Below, one piece after another: positions 1 to 13,462 of a DNA stretch of 64,000 nt. How positions within the stretch are numbered: position 1 is the first letter of the stretch; every line of letters begins with the position of its first letter. Origin of the DNA: Cristatella mucedo (taxonomy: Eukaryota; Bryozoa; Phylactolaemata; Cristatellidae); contig WPIO01000231.1 of assembly GCA_009760855.2 (NCBI GenBank), positions 1-64,000 of the forward strand, given 5' to 3'. Below the pieces are notes generated by a model that searched no databases, was not told the DNA's origin, and worked only from the letters and a program-made list of their open reading frames with translations. The translations under genes were made by a program, and so were the position numbers.

Positions 1-282
1 TCACTTTCTGCCTGTAAGTCGGTCTGTGCCCACGATATCCACTCTCCTCTCTCTCTCTCATTACTGCATGCTTTGGAGCAGCATGCAGGACGGCCACTAT
101 GCCAGTACGTACATTCGTTCGCTTGCATGGTTTGCGTACCATACTACACAGCAGTCGTTGACAATGCAACAACACCTTGTAGGGGCTTTGCTCATTGTAG
201 CTCCTCCATTGCGAGTTCCCACGAGCTCCTACAGGCCCAGGTCACTGCCCAGATGCAGGAAGGGGAGGGGGCAAATTATGAT
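1..282. other. No gene recognised; short CT-rich run
   Basis: A (CT)n-like run lies near position 43-58. The overlapping open frames have no recognisable motif and look accidental. Confidence 0.5.
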
Positions 283-704
283 CATTTATCTCCATCTGTA
301 ACTCCACAAAGGGTATGTGGGTGTTACAGAGGAGAGTTTTCTATAGCACACTCATATCCACAGAAATTTGAAGCTCGGGACTGCTGGAAAGGAGGTACCA
401 TAGTTGGCAGCATGAATAGTTGTCTTTGCACAAGAATTGTAGATGTGAGTTACACAGTCAAGGACGTGCAGAGCTAAAGCTTTCTTTGGCGACAGTCTTT
501 AAGCTGTGGAATTGAACAGCTAATTCATTTTCCACAAAGGACCTGAGGCCACGCAGAGGCTGAAAAGGGACAGAAGTTCAGCTAGGTATGTAGGAGCCGA
601 GCCGTGGCGGGCCCTGAGGGTCAGTGTAAGAACTTTGCTCCGTATCAGCCGATCAACTGGCAGCCATCTTAACTGTGCCTTCTCTGCTGCCCCCTTCTGG
701 CTCT
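283..704 (-). mobile_element. LINE-B fragment, antisense (3' part)
   Basis: Read on the minus strand this matches the 3' third of the LINE-B family in this window. It has the variants of the HGLAPSYLAELL and RSFSSAGPRLWNSL segments, then the family's 3' UTR with the CACCCACAT block. It is diverged, lacks the 5' part and stops at the AT tract that follows. This is a CR1/L2-like non-LTR retrotransposon remnant and is not functional. Confidence 0.75.
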
Positions 705-989
<285 letters not shown>

Positions 990-1190
990 TTACTGTCACT
1001 AGGTCATGGCCTACAGTAAAGGCACTAGCATGTCTGCTAATACAACCAGATTTGGCATAGTTTAGCCCAACTAATGATTCCGTGCATATGTCGTCACGTC
1101 TGCAAGCAGTAGTAATAACCGCAAGGCACTTTGTCGTTACACGAAAGAGGCGGTTGAATTATCTAGTATCGGTTATTTAGGCTTGGTATT
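990..1190 (+). mobile_element. SINE-A copy, degraded
   Basis: The 3' half (about 1085-1170) aligns by eye with the body of the clearer SINE-A at 10.4-10.6 kb: a CTGCAAGCA block, AGCCGCAA-like, CTCTGTCGTCGCTA-like and GAAAGAGGC blocks in the same order. The tRNA-like head is poorly preserved. Confidence 0.5.
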
Positions 1191-1464
1191 TAAGCAAAGA
1201 TGTAACCTTCTACATCGACACCATATAACAAACTCCAGCTGCAATGCATAACCCATGCTCACCAAGAGATATAATTAATAAAGCTACTGTCTTCAGCTGG
1301 TAGATACTGCTGGTCATTTGAATTATCTGCTCTGGCATCTGCACGACAAATAATGACAGTAATACTAATAACAATGCACTTGATTAAACAAAGAGGACTC
1401 AATCTCTTTCTAGGTGCTCCAAAATTGATGCAAAGGGGCACACGATTGAATGATTAGAAATATC
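1191..1464. other. No gene recognised
   Basis: AT-rich. The part from about 1380 resembles a badly decayed LINE-A 3' end in antisense. Confidence 0.35.
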
Positions 1465-1944
1465 ATGCTTGATAAGTAACATTAATGCCATGGTTAGGGG
1501 TGACATGCACAGGGTCAGCATGCAATAGTGCTAAGTGGTAGCATGCACAGTGTCAGCACACATAATCACACGAAGGACGAATCAAAGGGACCCAATAAAT
1601 GCTGTCCTAACTAGGTGTGTTTAAGGTCTTTTTACATGTGGTCCAGCCAGGGGATGATGTGACTCAAGTCGGGAGTAAGATCCAGGCTTTGAGAGTATAC
1701 GAACTAAACGCATGGTCTCCGAAGAAGTTGAGGTTTGTACGAGTTAGTGGTGAACTGTTAGATTCGAAAAAGTGGGTGGTACGATGCTTGGCCTGACGGG
1801 AGAGTAAATCTGACACATAGGCTGGAGCCAAAGAACGAAGTGACCGAAAAGTGAGTGAGAATATCTCAAAAGGTGATGCTATGCTTGACTGGTAGCCAGT
1901 ACAGGTCGGCGAGAAACGGTGGGACGTGGCTACTGGTACGTGGC
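1465..1944 (-). mobile_element. LINE-A 3' fragment, antisense
   Basis: The minus strand carries the LINE-A 3' UTR block (TGCATGCTGACCCTGTGCATG-like) and the end of the reverse transcriptase ORF (TRTNLNFFGDHAFSSYTLKAW, APAYVSDLL). It meets a sense copy head to head near 1945, giving an inverted arrangement. Confidence 0.8.
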
Positions 1945-2800
1945 TACTACTAGGTGTCATATTCCAAAGCAACCTCTCGTTAGACGACCACGTCAGCTCC
2001 ACAGTCAAATCTGCCTATTTTTAGCTTCATAACATTGCTAAAATTAGGGCTGGTTTAGATAAGGATACCACGTCCAAGTTGGTCCATGCATTCATGACAT
2101 CTCGTCTCGACTTCTGCAACTCACTGCTCACTGGCCTACCAGCATGTGCGATCAGGCGATTGCAGCTGGTGCAAAACTCTGCAGCTAGGCTTGTCTGTCG
2201 TGAGCTTCGCAGTTGCCACGTTACTCCACTTCTCGCCGACATGCACTGGCTACCAGTCAAGCAACGGATTGACTTCAAGGTTTTGTCCCTCACTTTTAGG
2301 TCCCTTCATTCTATGGCTCCAGCCTACCTGTCAGATATACTACCCCATCAGGCCAAGCATCGTACCACCTGCTTTTCGGAATCCAACAGTCTAGAAATAC
2401 CTCATACAAACCTTAAATCCTTTGGAGACCGTGCATTTAGTTCGTATGCTCCCAAAGCCTGGAACTCCCTCCCGACCTGCGTCAGAACATCCCCTGACCT
2501 AACCACATTTAAAAGGAACGTAAAAACACACCTATTTAGGACAGAATTTAGTGGGTCCCTGTGATTCGTCCTTGATGTGCTTATACGTGCTGACACTGTG
2601 CATGCTGCCACTAACCATATTTGCATGCTGACCCTGTGCGTGTAACCCCTAACCATATTATTCATTCCGTTTGTTTTTTCAAGCATGATTTTACTTACCA
2701 TTCAGTTGCATTTCACTTTACAGCAAATGTAAAGCGCCTAGAGAGAGATTAAGTTCTCTGAGGGCGCTTTATCAAGTTAATTATTATTATTATTATTATT
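1945..2800 (+). mobile_element. LINE-A 3' end, sense, with complete tail
   Basis: Good LINE-A copy from the thumb region of the reverse transcriptase onward. The 161-codon frame at 2079-2564 holds DFCNSLLTGLPACAIRRLQ, QNSAARLV, LHWLPVKQR-type and LKTHLFRTEF-like residues, typical of the CR1/L2 ORF2 C-terminus. It is followed by the 3' UTR, a hairpin (AGCGCC at 2733-2738 pairing with GGCGCT at 2763-2768) and a (TTA)n tail. It is 5' truncated: endonuclease and catalytic RT motifs are absent. Confidence 0.9.
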
Positions 2801-3075
2801 GCTGTATGGCTCACGAAAAACAAGCCTAGCTGCAGAGTTTTACACAAGCTATACTCGCGTGATTGCACATGCCGGTAGGTCAGCAAGCAACGAGTTACGG
2901 AATTTAGGACTGGATTTCACAAATGGATTGGACGTGGTTTACTTATCTTCAAAATCCCAAAATTTAGCAATAATGTGCATCTGAAAGTTGGCAGTATTGA
3001 CTGTGGAGCTGATGTGGTCGTCTAACGAGAAGTCTTGGAACAGGACACTTGGATTTCGAGCTGATTCGACAGGAG
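2798..3075 (-). mobile_element. LINE-A internal fragment, antisense
   Basis: Antisense homology to the QNSAARLV to SARNLG region of LINE-A (2815-3075). It abuts the tail of the preceding sense copy and lacks the 3' UTR. Confidence 0.7.
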
Positions 3076-3540
3076 ATATGCAGGCATAGCTGATGTCACT
3101 TGTCACTGGGCAGCAGAGTGCCTGCAGCAACAACAAGAGTCATCAGAACCAGGAGCACGAGGTCGCGTTGGCTTCAGAGGCAGCAGCCCCCAGGTACGCA
3201 TGTAAGGCCAGGTAACAACCTCAATTCTTTGTAACGGTTTATAATACTCTGGCATGTTAAAGACTTATTCAAAAAGCAGATTGCAAAAAATGAAATGGCG
3301 ATTTGAGAAATTCTTTGGAAACCGCCAGCAGTAGACTATGCATAACAAAAATTAACAAAGTATTTAACCAAATAAAAACTGTAACAGCATATAGACAGCT
3401 AAAAGCCATATGGAAAGGGCTCTCCCCTGTTGTGAAGGCAAAACAACTGTACATGCCCACTGCTTTTGCTGTGCGTCTCGGATTGAATTTCTTTTTAAGC
3501 TTGAGTCAATATTAGGAGAAAAGCGCACAACTGGAAAACT
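3076..3540. other. No gene recognised
   Basis: Open frames at 3269-3460 (minus) and 3303-3515 (plus) overlap each other and show no family motif. No convincing splice sites. Confidence 0.4.
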
Positions 3541-4770
3541 ATAGGCCTGCTCAGACAGGGATAGGTACCTCTGAAATATGGGGTACCTCAGAGCTCCGTG
3601 CTAGGTCCTGTTCATTTCACGGTTTCTACTCTCCCTCTTGCTGATGTGATTGCCAAGCACAATCTAGGCTGTTACCTCTATGCAGATGATACTCAGTTGT
3701 AAATTTGCTTTGATCCCTCCCAGCCTACTAGCACCTCGATATCTCTACACTCACTTGCTGCATGTATTGATAAAATGTCCATTAGGATGGCATAACATTA
3801 TAAAAAACTAAACGATGATTAAACTATCTTACTAGCTATAGGCAAACCCATTGTGATTCCGAAATTGGAAAGGCTGACACAAAAAATTGGCTCTGCCAGC
3901 ATATCTCCTGCTGAATCAGCTCGAAATCCAAGTGTCGTGTTCCAAGACCTCTAGTTAGACGACCACATCAGCTCCACAGGCAATACTGCCTACTTTCAGA
4001 TACACAACATTGCTAAATTTCGGGATTGTGAAGATAAGGATACCACGTCAGTGTAAGTACATGCATTTGTGGAAACCCGTCTAGACTTCTGTAACTCACT
4101 GCTTGCTGGCCTACCGGCATGTGCAATCAGGCGATTGCAGCCGGTGCAAAACTCTGCAGCTAGGCTTGTCTGTCGTGAGCTTCGAAGTTGCCACATCACA
4201 CCACTTCTCGCCGACCTGCACTAGCTACCAGTCAAGCGATGAGTCGACTTCAAGGTTTTGTCGCTCACTTTTAGCTCACTTCATTCTTCGGCACCAGCCT
4301 ATCTCTCACTCTCCCATTAGGCCAAGCATCGTACCAATCACTTTTTGGAATCTAACAGTTTACCAATAACTCGTACAAACCTCAAGTCCTTTGGAAACCA
4401 TGCATTTAGTTCGCATGCTCCCAAAGCCTTAAAGTCCCTCTCGACTTGCGTCAGAACATCCCCTGACTTGACCACATTTAAAAGGAACTTAAAAACACAC
4501 CTAGTTAGGACAGCATTTAGTGGGTCCCCGTGACTCGTCCTTCATGTGCTTATGTGTGCTGACACTGTGCATGCGGCGACTAACCACATCTGCATGCTGA
4601 CTCTGTTCATGGCATCCCTAACCATGTTATTTATCATGTTTATCAAGCCTGATATTACTTACCATTCAGTTGCTTTTCCCTTTGCAGCAAATATAAAACT
4701 CCTAGAAAGAGATTGAGTTATCTTAGGGTGCTTTATCGAGTGCATTATTATTATTGTAATTATTACTACA
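3541..4770 (+). mobile_element. LINE-A copy, sense, heavily mutated
   Basis: Starts at the GSVLGPV-like part of the reverse transcriptase (SSVLGPVHF), passes a YADD-coding stretch around 3680-3700, SARNP-like, DFCNSLLAGLPACAIRRLQ, and the C-terminus (4345-4533, KSLSTCVRTSPDLTTFKRNL), then the 3' UTR and a TTA-rich tail near 4745-4760. Multiple frame disruptions; inactive. Confidence 0.85.
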
Positions 4771-4834
4771 TCGGAATCAGTCAATGCACTTATGCTATCC
4801 CACCCCAATTACTGCAATTCACTATTTGCAGGCC
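4771..4834 (+). mobile_element. LINE-A fragment, sense, left part of an interrupted copy
   Basis: Positions about 4795-4834 translate to a stretch like NYCNSLFAGL, the LINE-A DFCNSLLTGL motif. The copy continues after the SINE-B that follows. Confidence 0.6.
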
Positions 4835-4985
4835 TATTGGCCTATACCACCCATTAAACCCGTGTTCTCCCCGACCAAGGTATAGCCGAGTTCGTGGGTT
4901 TGATCCCAAGGCATACGTGAAGCACTTGAATAGAGGTAAGTTCTCTTAAGGCATTATTGAAATGAATAATAGACTTTTTCATTTT
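4835..4985 (+). mobile_element. SINE-B copy, inserted in a LINE-A
   Basis: Contains the SINE-B head (CCCCGACCAAGGT, then GAGTTCGTGGGTTTGATCCC as a box-B-like stretch) and the LINE-derived tail (GTGAAGCACTTGAATAGAGG, AAGTTCTCTTAAGGC, ATGAAT). LINE-A sequence lies on both sides (NYCNSL before, NSAAKLVYREL after), so it is a nested insertion. Confidence 0.75.
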
Positions 4986-5600
4986 ATGAGGTGGTAACAC
5001 TTGGTGCATAACTCAGCTGCTAAGCTAGTCTATCGTGAGCTTAGCAGTTGTCACATTTCACCCCTTCAAGCCGGCCTGCACTGGCTCCCTTTCAAGAGTA
5101 GCATCGACTTAACAGTTTTGTCAGTTGCTTTCAGGTCCATAGGGAACCGAATGCAGGATAAATCGCTGCTCTGTTGAAAGATACATACGGCAACGAAATA
5201 CCATACTGGAGCTTTCAGCCTTCGTATTAGAACTACTAAGCAATCCATTTAGGTAATGTATTGTCCACTTTTTTCCTCAAATTGTTTAGCAGTGCCTTGA
5301 ACCAATTGCAAACCCATCGGAGACCATGGCATTAGTTCGCATGCTGCCAAAACCTGGACTCTACTCCCAACTGCCGGCATGTTATCTGGCTTGACGTCGC
5401 ATTTAACGGACATTTTGGGGGGATAACTCACACTACTGGCAAACATACCCTTTAAAAGAAGCAAAGTACACACCTTTTATAACTGCACTAGCTGGGTTCA
5501 TATGATTTGTCTCTTGATTGCTGATGCTAAGCTTACCATATTGATTTGCTTTAATTTCAGGATATCTTAGTTGCCTAAAGACAGATCTAGTTCTTTGGGA
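4986..5600 (+). mobile_element. LINE-A fragment, sense, right part of the interrupted copy
   Basis: Resumes with HNSAAKLVYRELSS-like sequence, then LHWLPF-like, a decayed C-terminus and a 3' UTR remnant near 5480-5600. Much more diverged than the copy at 1945-2800. Confidence 0.6.
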
Positions 5601-5679
5601 GCAAACTATGAAGATACATTATTATCATAATTGTATACATAACTCGAGCTTACTAACACCCTCCTTATATCCGAACGAT

Positions 5680-8600
5680 CATCCACGTAGTTCGTCTGGC
5701 GTAGAAGGGTCTCGGCTGGAGATTCTGGGCAGGGCGTCAGTACGGATCCAGTTAGGAACAGTACATCGTGTGCATCGCATTTACGTCGCCCGAAATTCTA
5801 CACATCCGCTGCTGCTAATCACCGACTTCCTGGCGAAGCTTGGTCCGGTCACCTTTGACATTAAGAAGCGGGCAGTGTTGATAGGAGATAAACGCCTTGA
5901 GCTGGTGGGGGCCCAGGTGTCACGGAAGTGGAGGTGGCTCCTTACAGTGAGGACGCAAACTCCGGTTGAGGTTGGGCCCGCCTCTGAACATTTAATTCGC
6001 TGTTTGGTCGACTGGGATAGTAGTGGGAAACCCGTGGCCGGGGAGCATCTGTTCGAGCCACGTTATGAAAAGCTCGGCAAACGGAATTTGTCGGCCGCAC
6101 TTGCACTCATCTGTGCTAACGGTCCAGGTATTCAAGTGTGCTTTGTTAATGCCACTAATCGACCAGTACTCTTGCCGGCTGGCATGAAAATTGGGTGCCT
6201 GGACCATGCACGCGCTGCCGAAGTCTGCACCCCAGCTAACCCGGGTAAGTGCAACGGTGCCTCGGAATGCACCAGTTCCGTAAGACCCCGAGTGGGATTG
6301 CCCTAAGTAGAGAGACGCGTTGCAGCACTGTCCAGGGAGAGGGTGACACGACAACAGTCGATAGACTTTAACCTCACTGAGGCGAATCCCTCTGTTGCCG
6401 AAAAGAAGCAGTTGCTATCTCTGTTGCAGAGCTACAAGGGTATCTTTGTCGTGGAGAATCTGGAGTTTAAGGAAATGAGAGGGGTGAATCATACTATTGA
6501 CGTTGGTTCGGCGCGGCCGATAAAAGTAAGGCCATACCCCGTACCTCATTCGCTCAAGCCCGAGGTTTCGCGTCAGTTGGATGAGATGCTGGAGAAATGG
6601 GTGATTGAGCAGGCCAACTCGCCTTGGTCCAGCCCGGTCGTTTTAGTTAAGAAGAAGGATGGTTCGTATCGGTTTTGCGTGGACCACTGAAAGCTAAACG
6701 CAGTGACCATTAAAGACAGCTATCCCTTGAACAGGCCAGATGAGGTGTGCCAATTGCTGGGCGTCGCAAAGTATTTCAGCATGCTGGATTTAGCCTCCGG
6801 TTATTGGCAAATACCCATGCATCCCAATGATAAAGCGAAGACCGCGTTTTCAACTTATCTGGGTCAGTTTTAATTCAGGAAAATGAGCTTCGGCCTGTGC
6901 AATGCCCCTGGCACTTTTCAGCGAGCCATGGATCTCTGCTTGTCGAACTTGCAGTGGCAAACCTGCTTGATTTATATCGATGATTTATTAATATTCTCGC
7001 GAAACTTTGAAGAGTATCTTGAGCGCTTAACGCAGGTGCTCAATCGACTGCAACAGCACGGATTGAAGTTAAAGCCTTGCAAATGCCACTTCGCACAGCC
7101 CCAGGTACGCTACCTCGGGCATGTATTGCTTGGAAATAGTTTACCGACCTGGAAAGGCCAACACAAATGCTGACGCACTTTCACGTCTAGATCCTCCAGA
7201 GGATGCCCGGATCAACGCAGCGGTGGCGGCACATGCAGATCCTGAGTTCACTGCCCAAGCACAGGGCAGGGATCCCCTCCTCGGGTCTATAATTCTGTCT
7301 TTGAGTGACCAGTCAATTGCAGATCGGCCGCCAGAACATAAGAGATATATCAGCACACAGTCTGGGACGTTCGCGTTGCACACGAATGGCTGTCTCTACA
7401 GGATTGTTCCTGGGCGAAGGGGCAGACAGCTGGTTATCCCGTCTTTCCTAAGGGAAGAGATACTAAAGGAGTGCCACGATGGCTTGTTCGGCGCCCACTT
7501 AGGTTCTCAGCGATCACTGAGTAAGATACAGGATAAGTACTTCTGAACCGACATGGCGAAACAGGTGAATGACTGGGTGAAGACATGCGTGGCATGTCAC
7601 TCGCGAAAACCCCCATCGAATCACCTGAGGGTACCTTTGCGTAGCATACCCGTGGAACGGCCTTTTCAAAGCGTGGCCATGGACGTTGTGGGCCCCTTAC
7701 CTGTAACGAAGGCAGGCAATCGATACCTGCTTGTCATGAGTGATTACCTAACCAAGTGGCCCGAGGTTAGGGCGATACCTGACCAAAAGGCCATGACGTG
7801 TGCGACTGCCTTCGTGGAAGACATCGTGTCTCGACACGGGGTTCCGGAGAAGATTCTTTCTGACCGAGGCCCTAATATCATGTCGAGGTTGGTAGAGCGA
7901 GTCTGCAGGTTTCTAAGTATTAACCAACTTCGAACGTCTCCTTACCACCCCGAAACAGATGGTTTAGTCGAACGGTTTAACCGCACCTTGATCGAGATGC
8001 TGTCAATGTTCGTAAGTAGCCGACAGGACGACTTGGATACGTACGTACCGTATGTGTTACTCGCATATCGTACGAGCGTGCATGAGTCCATTAATTGCAC
8101 ACCGTTTCATATGATGCATGGTCGAGAGGCCCGCCTCCCGATCGACCTGGTTCTCCCTGTCGACAGCGAACCGGCGGCAACTGAGTAATATTATGCACGA
8201 GCAGTCCACGACCGACTGCTCGATGCTTGGAACGCTGCCCGTGCAGCCAACCAAGCCACCCAAGCACGGCAGAAACTGTAGTACGACCGGGGTACCAGGC
8301 AAACGACGCTCAAGGAGGGCGATCACGTCTACATTTTCACACAGAAGCTACGTCGTGGAAGGACGCCTAAGTAACAGCATCTTTGGCATGGCCCTTTCCG
8401 TATAAAGTCGCGTACTGAAACAAATTTTCTTGTTGTAGATGAGGACAACGGCAAAGACCAGTTTGTACAAATCAACCGGTGCAAACCTGCATGGTTACGC
8501 CCGTCACCTCTCTACCCACATGAAAACCCACCGGAGGCTTCGACCATAGTGGAAGACGAACCGCGAACCGAAGACCCGGCTACTTCAACCAGAACCACAT

Positions 8601-10115
8601 CCGAGGCTATGGACGTACCTACTCCTGAGGAGCATACAATTGCTGGCGGCCCAATCGACGCTCCTGACGAGAGGAGGAGCGGAGGAGCAAATACGCCAGC
8701 TACAAGGCAGCGATTGCCTCATTATGAACTGAGAGCCCTGCATGAACGGCGACCTAGCGCGCGGCTTCAGCTCTAGGTAGTGCCTTGATGAGGGCGTTCC
8801 GCTTTTTTTTTCTATGGAAAATTTAAAGCTGAAAGCTAAGAAAGGGGCCGGAGTTGTTTTTTTGGGGCGCCGCCCAATGAATCATTTGCACGTCGCGATG
8901 TTAGATTATGCTTAATTCCGAGTGATTGTGGCCTTGATTGTGTGCACGTGTGAGCTTAGCAGCTTGGTTAGTTTAGAGGGCAGATCCGAGGTCGGATCTT
9001 CCCGTGGTCGATAGGTTTGTAGCACTTTGCTGGCCTGGGCTGAATTTTAACGCGAACAAGAGCTGTTCGGAAGCGGGCTAGAACTCATTTGTCGTGGAGC
9101 AGTGAGCCAGAGAGGAGCGTCAGTGCGGTTAGAGAGCAAGAGCTTAAGAGCAAGCCAGGAAGCTAAGACCAGCGGTGGCGATTCGGTGTTTAGAATTGAT
9201 CCGATACCCGCGGAAGCTGCTGATTGATGTTGGCTGGCCTGTCAACCACCGCCATCACTTGGTCCTAGAAAGAATCGTCTGGAACACGTTCGCCATTGAA
9301 GCTGGACAGAGGCACCCTTCCAGCGGCCTGCTGACGGTAGTAATTTCTTGCCGTAATGGGCCGGGGTGTCGGGCCCAATACCACTAAGCTCTTGCCCCAT
9401 TGTCTCAGCCAAGTATTTAAGAGTCGAGCGACGCTAGCTCTTGGTCTTTTGTCGGTGGTCTTCTGTCTGTGGTCAGGCTACGCCGTCGGACTCGTTTCTC
9501 TGAAAGCAAGGGAGGAGGGCGGGCTGTTTGCCGGCGATTGACGGAACAGGGCGAGACAGGGCTAGGAGGATTCGGTGGACTCCACTGAATACGTTCGTAT
9601 CGCGCCCGAGCTGGCACTCTGTGTTTCTTTTGTATTTTGTGTGTGAACGCTAGCACATGGTCTCGGCATAGGGATTTGCCAGTGTGAGCTAGGCGTAGTT
9701 GGCGTGTGTGGGGTATTCCTGCGGCACTGGTGGAAACCGAGCTCTAGTTCTCCGGTTAGGGTTTAGGCTCCGGTTCGCGCTTCAGTGTGGAGAAGTATTC
9801 ACCCCGCCCGCAAGAGTATTGATGCAGTTGAGAACGTGCGAGGAGTTTGGAGATAAAAATGAGCTAGACGCGCAGTGACTTTTTGCGCTTGCGAATAAAG
9901 CTCAGTAAAATCCTTAGTTTTTGTGTCTGGCTTTCCAATTTACGCCGCGGACTCACGACCCCCTTTAGTAACGGTGAGCAGGTCAGCGCCAGAAACGTTC
10001 GTTTCGTGGCCAGCGTATTTCGCGTAGGTGCTCACCGAACGGCATTAGGCGATAGGCTGCGCCGCTAGGTAAGTGGCAGGTCAAGCCTACCCCGCCGAGC
10101 CTTCGGCGTTACAGG
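5680..10115 (+). mobile_element. Gypsy-type LTR retrotransposon fossil, 5' truncated
   Basis: Fossil of a Ty3/Gypsy-like element. In order it shows a protease-like region (about 5700-5900), reverse transcriptase (about 6470-7110, including a YIDDLL catalytic box near 6976), an RNase H end, integrase (zinc-binding region about 7480-7600; core about 7650-8190 with FNRTL and YHPETDG motifs) and a C-terminal tail to about 8776. A gag region and a 5' LTR are not present. A probable 3' LTR follows (separate entry). It is broken in at least four or five places and is certainly inactive. It is less decayed than the surrounding LINE pieces, and its coding part is richer in GC than its flanks, consistent with a younger arrival. 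Confidence 0.9.
8855..10113 (+). repeat. Probable 3' LTR of the Gypsy fossil
   Basis: Begins after a purine-rich stretch (AAGAAAGGGGCCGGAG) that looks like a polypurine tract, with TGTTTTTTTGGGG. It ends near TTACA at about 10113. An AATAAA signal lies at about 9893 in a GC-rich leader-like context. No second LTR is present in the window, so the boundaries are inferred only. Confidence 0.5.
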
Positions 10116-10404
10116 TATACAAGAAAAATATTTTCAACGTAAGCTATTGCTAACAGATAGCTAGATTTGCATTCCAACACTTTGAACAAGGTCATACTGA
10201 GGATAACATGCATACTAAGTAATTTAATCTTCATTTATTTTGAGAAATTTTTAATTTCCCCAATATTTAACGTAAGCCATTACCACTGCAAGGGACATTA
10301 AAGTAGTTTTATGGACTACTGATCTATAGGGAAGGATCCACATTTTGTTATTTCTCCTGCATTGAATTTTATTCCTATACTATCGTTAAATACAGATCTA
10401 TCTA
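10116..10404. other. No gene recognised
   Basis: AT-rich intergenic sequence with no motif I recognise. Confidence 0.4.
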
Positions 10405-10600
10405 TAAGTGGTGAGCCCTGATGGCTTCTAGGTAAGATGGTTGTTTTTCATGACCTCGGTTCCTATCTAACGTGTTCGAATCCTGCAGTGGGCAATCCGT
10501 TATCGCAACTGCAAGCACGGTGATAGCCGCAAAGGCTCTGTCGTCGCTAAATGAAAGAGGCCGCTAAATCAGCAAGTATTCGGTTGGGCCGATTCAAAAG
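10405..10600 (+). mobile_element. SINE-A copy (tRNA-derived)
   Basis: The tRNA-like head has a box-A-like TGGTGAGCCCTGATGGCT and a near-perfect box B GTTCGAATCC at 10474-10483. The body follows: CTGCAAGCACGGTGATAGCC, AAAGGCTCTGTCGTCGCTAA, GAAAGAGGC. It has the same order of blocks as the antisense copies at 26.7, 41.5 and 48.8 kb. Pol III transcription would have started in the head; this copy is mutated. Confidence 0.85.
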
Positions 10601-11095
10601 CAGCATTGACATTGTGGTAGATGAGCCCCGGCAGCTATATGCTATAATTTTGGCAAAGAAGAGAGGACTGAACCCAAATTATCAAGCCTAACTGCATCAC
10701 TGCTGTCGCTTAAGTTCAATTCACTGAAAGCATTTAGATTCTTCTGGCCTAATCCCAGTACTTAAAGTCACCTGACAACAAGGTTTTTAGAGGATGCAGC
10801 TACGAGACTTGAGGTTTACAAACTTCTTAACCAGAATCGAAAGAAGGATTTTTATCCAGAGGGGAAGGATTGGCATGGTTTTTATTTCGGAATTTTCTAA
10901 TTTTGTGGAGTTTTTAAATTTATCTAGATATTAAAACACTACAATATTTAATTATGTAATACATGAAACCTTACTTGCTGTTCTCGTAAAGTTACCAAAC
11001 GATTTGGAAAATAAATTATAGTACGGAACTATGCAAATAAAATTAAGAATAAAGCGAAGGTGAAGATTAGCATTTGCCAAAATTCCATTGTTATT
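10601..11095. other. No gene recognised
   Basis: The minus-strand frame at 10952-11158 has no family motif. Otherwise AT-rich unique sequence. Confidence 0.4.
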
Positions 11096-11270
11096 CCTCA
11101 GTGACGAAAAACTAAGCATACCCACAGTCTTTGCATCGTCGTTCACGGAAGAGGTCACATGTTCAAATCTTGCAGAGGGTAATCCTTTCTCACCAACGGA
11201 AAGCTGTGGTGATAGCTGCTAAGGCTCTTCTGTGGCTGCTGAGCCGAGGCTATTAAAGTAGCAAATAATA
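11096..11270 (+). mobile_element. SINE-A copy, partly decayed
   Basis: Box-B-like GTTCAAATCTTGC near 11161-11173, then GTGGTGATAGCTGCTAAGGC and CTCTTCTGTGGCTGCTGA, matching the SINE-A body. The 5' part of the head is weak. Confidence 0.7.
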
Positions 11271-11594
11271 TTAATAAATATTACACTGAAAAAGTTACGA
11301 TATGTTACGTAGGACACTTCGATGGAAAAATGAATAGCTTGGCAACTTCGTATGGCAATAGAGAAGCCATGCATGCAACGATCATGCTTAGGATTTTAAC
11401 AGCAACTCAACTCCATACCTCGTAAGTTTACGAGAAAGGGGCAGAATTCTTCTTCGGCCGTCTCCAGAAGTATTGGTAGGTTCCGTTTTGCTGTTTCCCA
11501 GGTATATAGCCTCATTTTATCGAAATGTATAATGATGTATATATAAATTTATGTCTACATAAATATATATAAATATATATATATATATATATGT
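11271..11594. repeat. Unique sequence ending in a short AT-rich tract
   Basis: An imperfect (AT)n run at about 11565-11592 sits immediately beside the 3' end of the antisense LINE-B that follows. No gene seen. Confidence 0.5.
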
Positions 11595-13094
<1,500 letters not shown>

Positions 13095-13443
13095 TTTCTG
13101 AGTAGTTGGACATTCTATAAGCGGCAGGTAGGCGACACCAGGCAGAACACCCAAGCAGGCTCAGAGGCGTTGATTCACTGGGACGCTGCAGCAGGCCAGT
13201 ACTCGTCTGCCCGCCAGGCGTCATTGACCTAAAAACTTTCCGGGCCTTTGCTACCCTTACTTGTATACCACTTCCCTAAATCGCAACCGCCTATAAACCA
13301 ACGACAGTGTCATTATGTCAATATAACCACATTCCTTCTTGATCACAAGATAGAATGGGGTTACGAAAAAAACTACATTACAGCAGCTCCATAATAATAA
13401 TGCACGGCACCCTGACCTCCTTTTTCATGTAGCTAGGTAACGA
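13095..13443 (-). repeat. Probable solo LTR, antisense (same family as 62.95 kb)
   Basis: Aligns by eye with 62950-63296 through shared blocks: CAGAACACCCAAGC, CTGCAGCAGG-CAGTAC, CCCGCC-GGC, GACAGTG, AAAAAAACTA and AGGTAACG. On the minus strand the partner copy has AATAAA followed by a GGGTGTTCTGTGTGC-like end, as expected for an R/U5 region. No internal coding sequence adjoins it here. Confidence 0.6.
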
Positions 13444-13462
13444 AGCTATGTAAGCTTTCCTG

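Noticed and set aside
1001-1180. A true tRNA gene at SINE-A heads
   Set aside because: Box B is good in some copies, but no copy shows a full cloverleaf, and the same head always continues into the SINE body.
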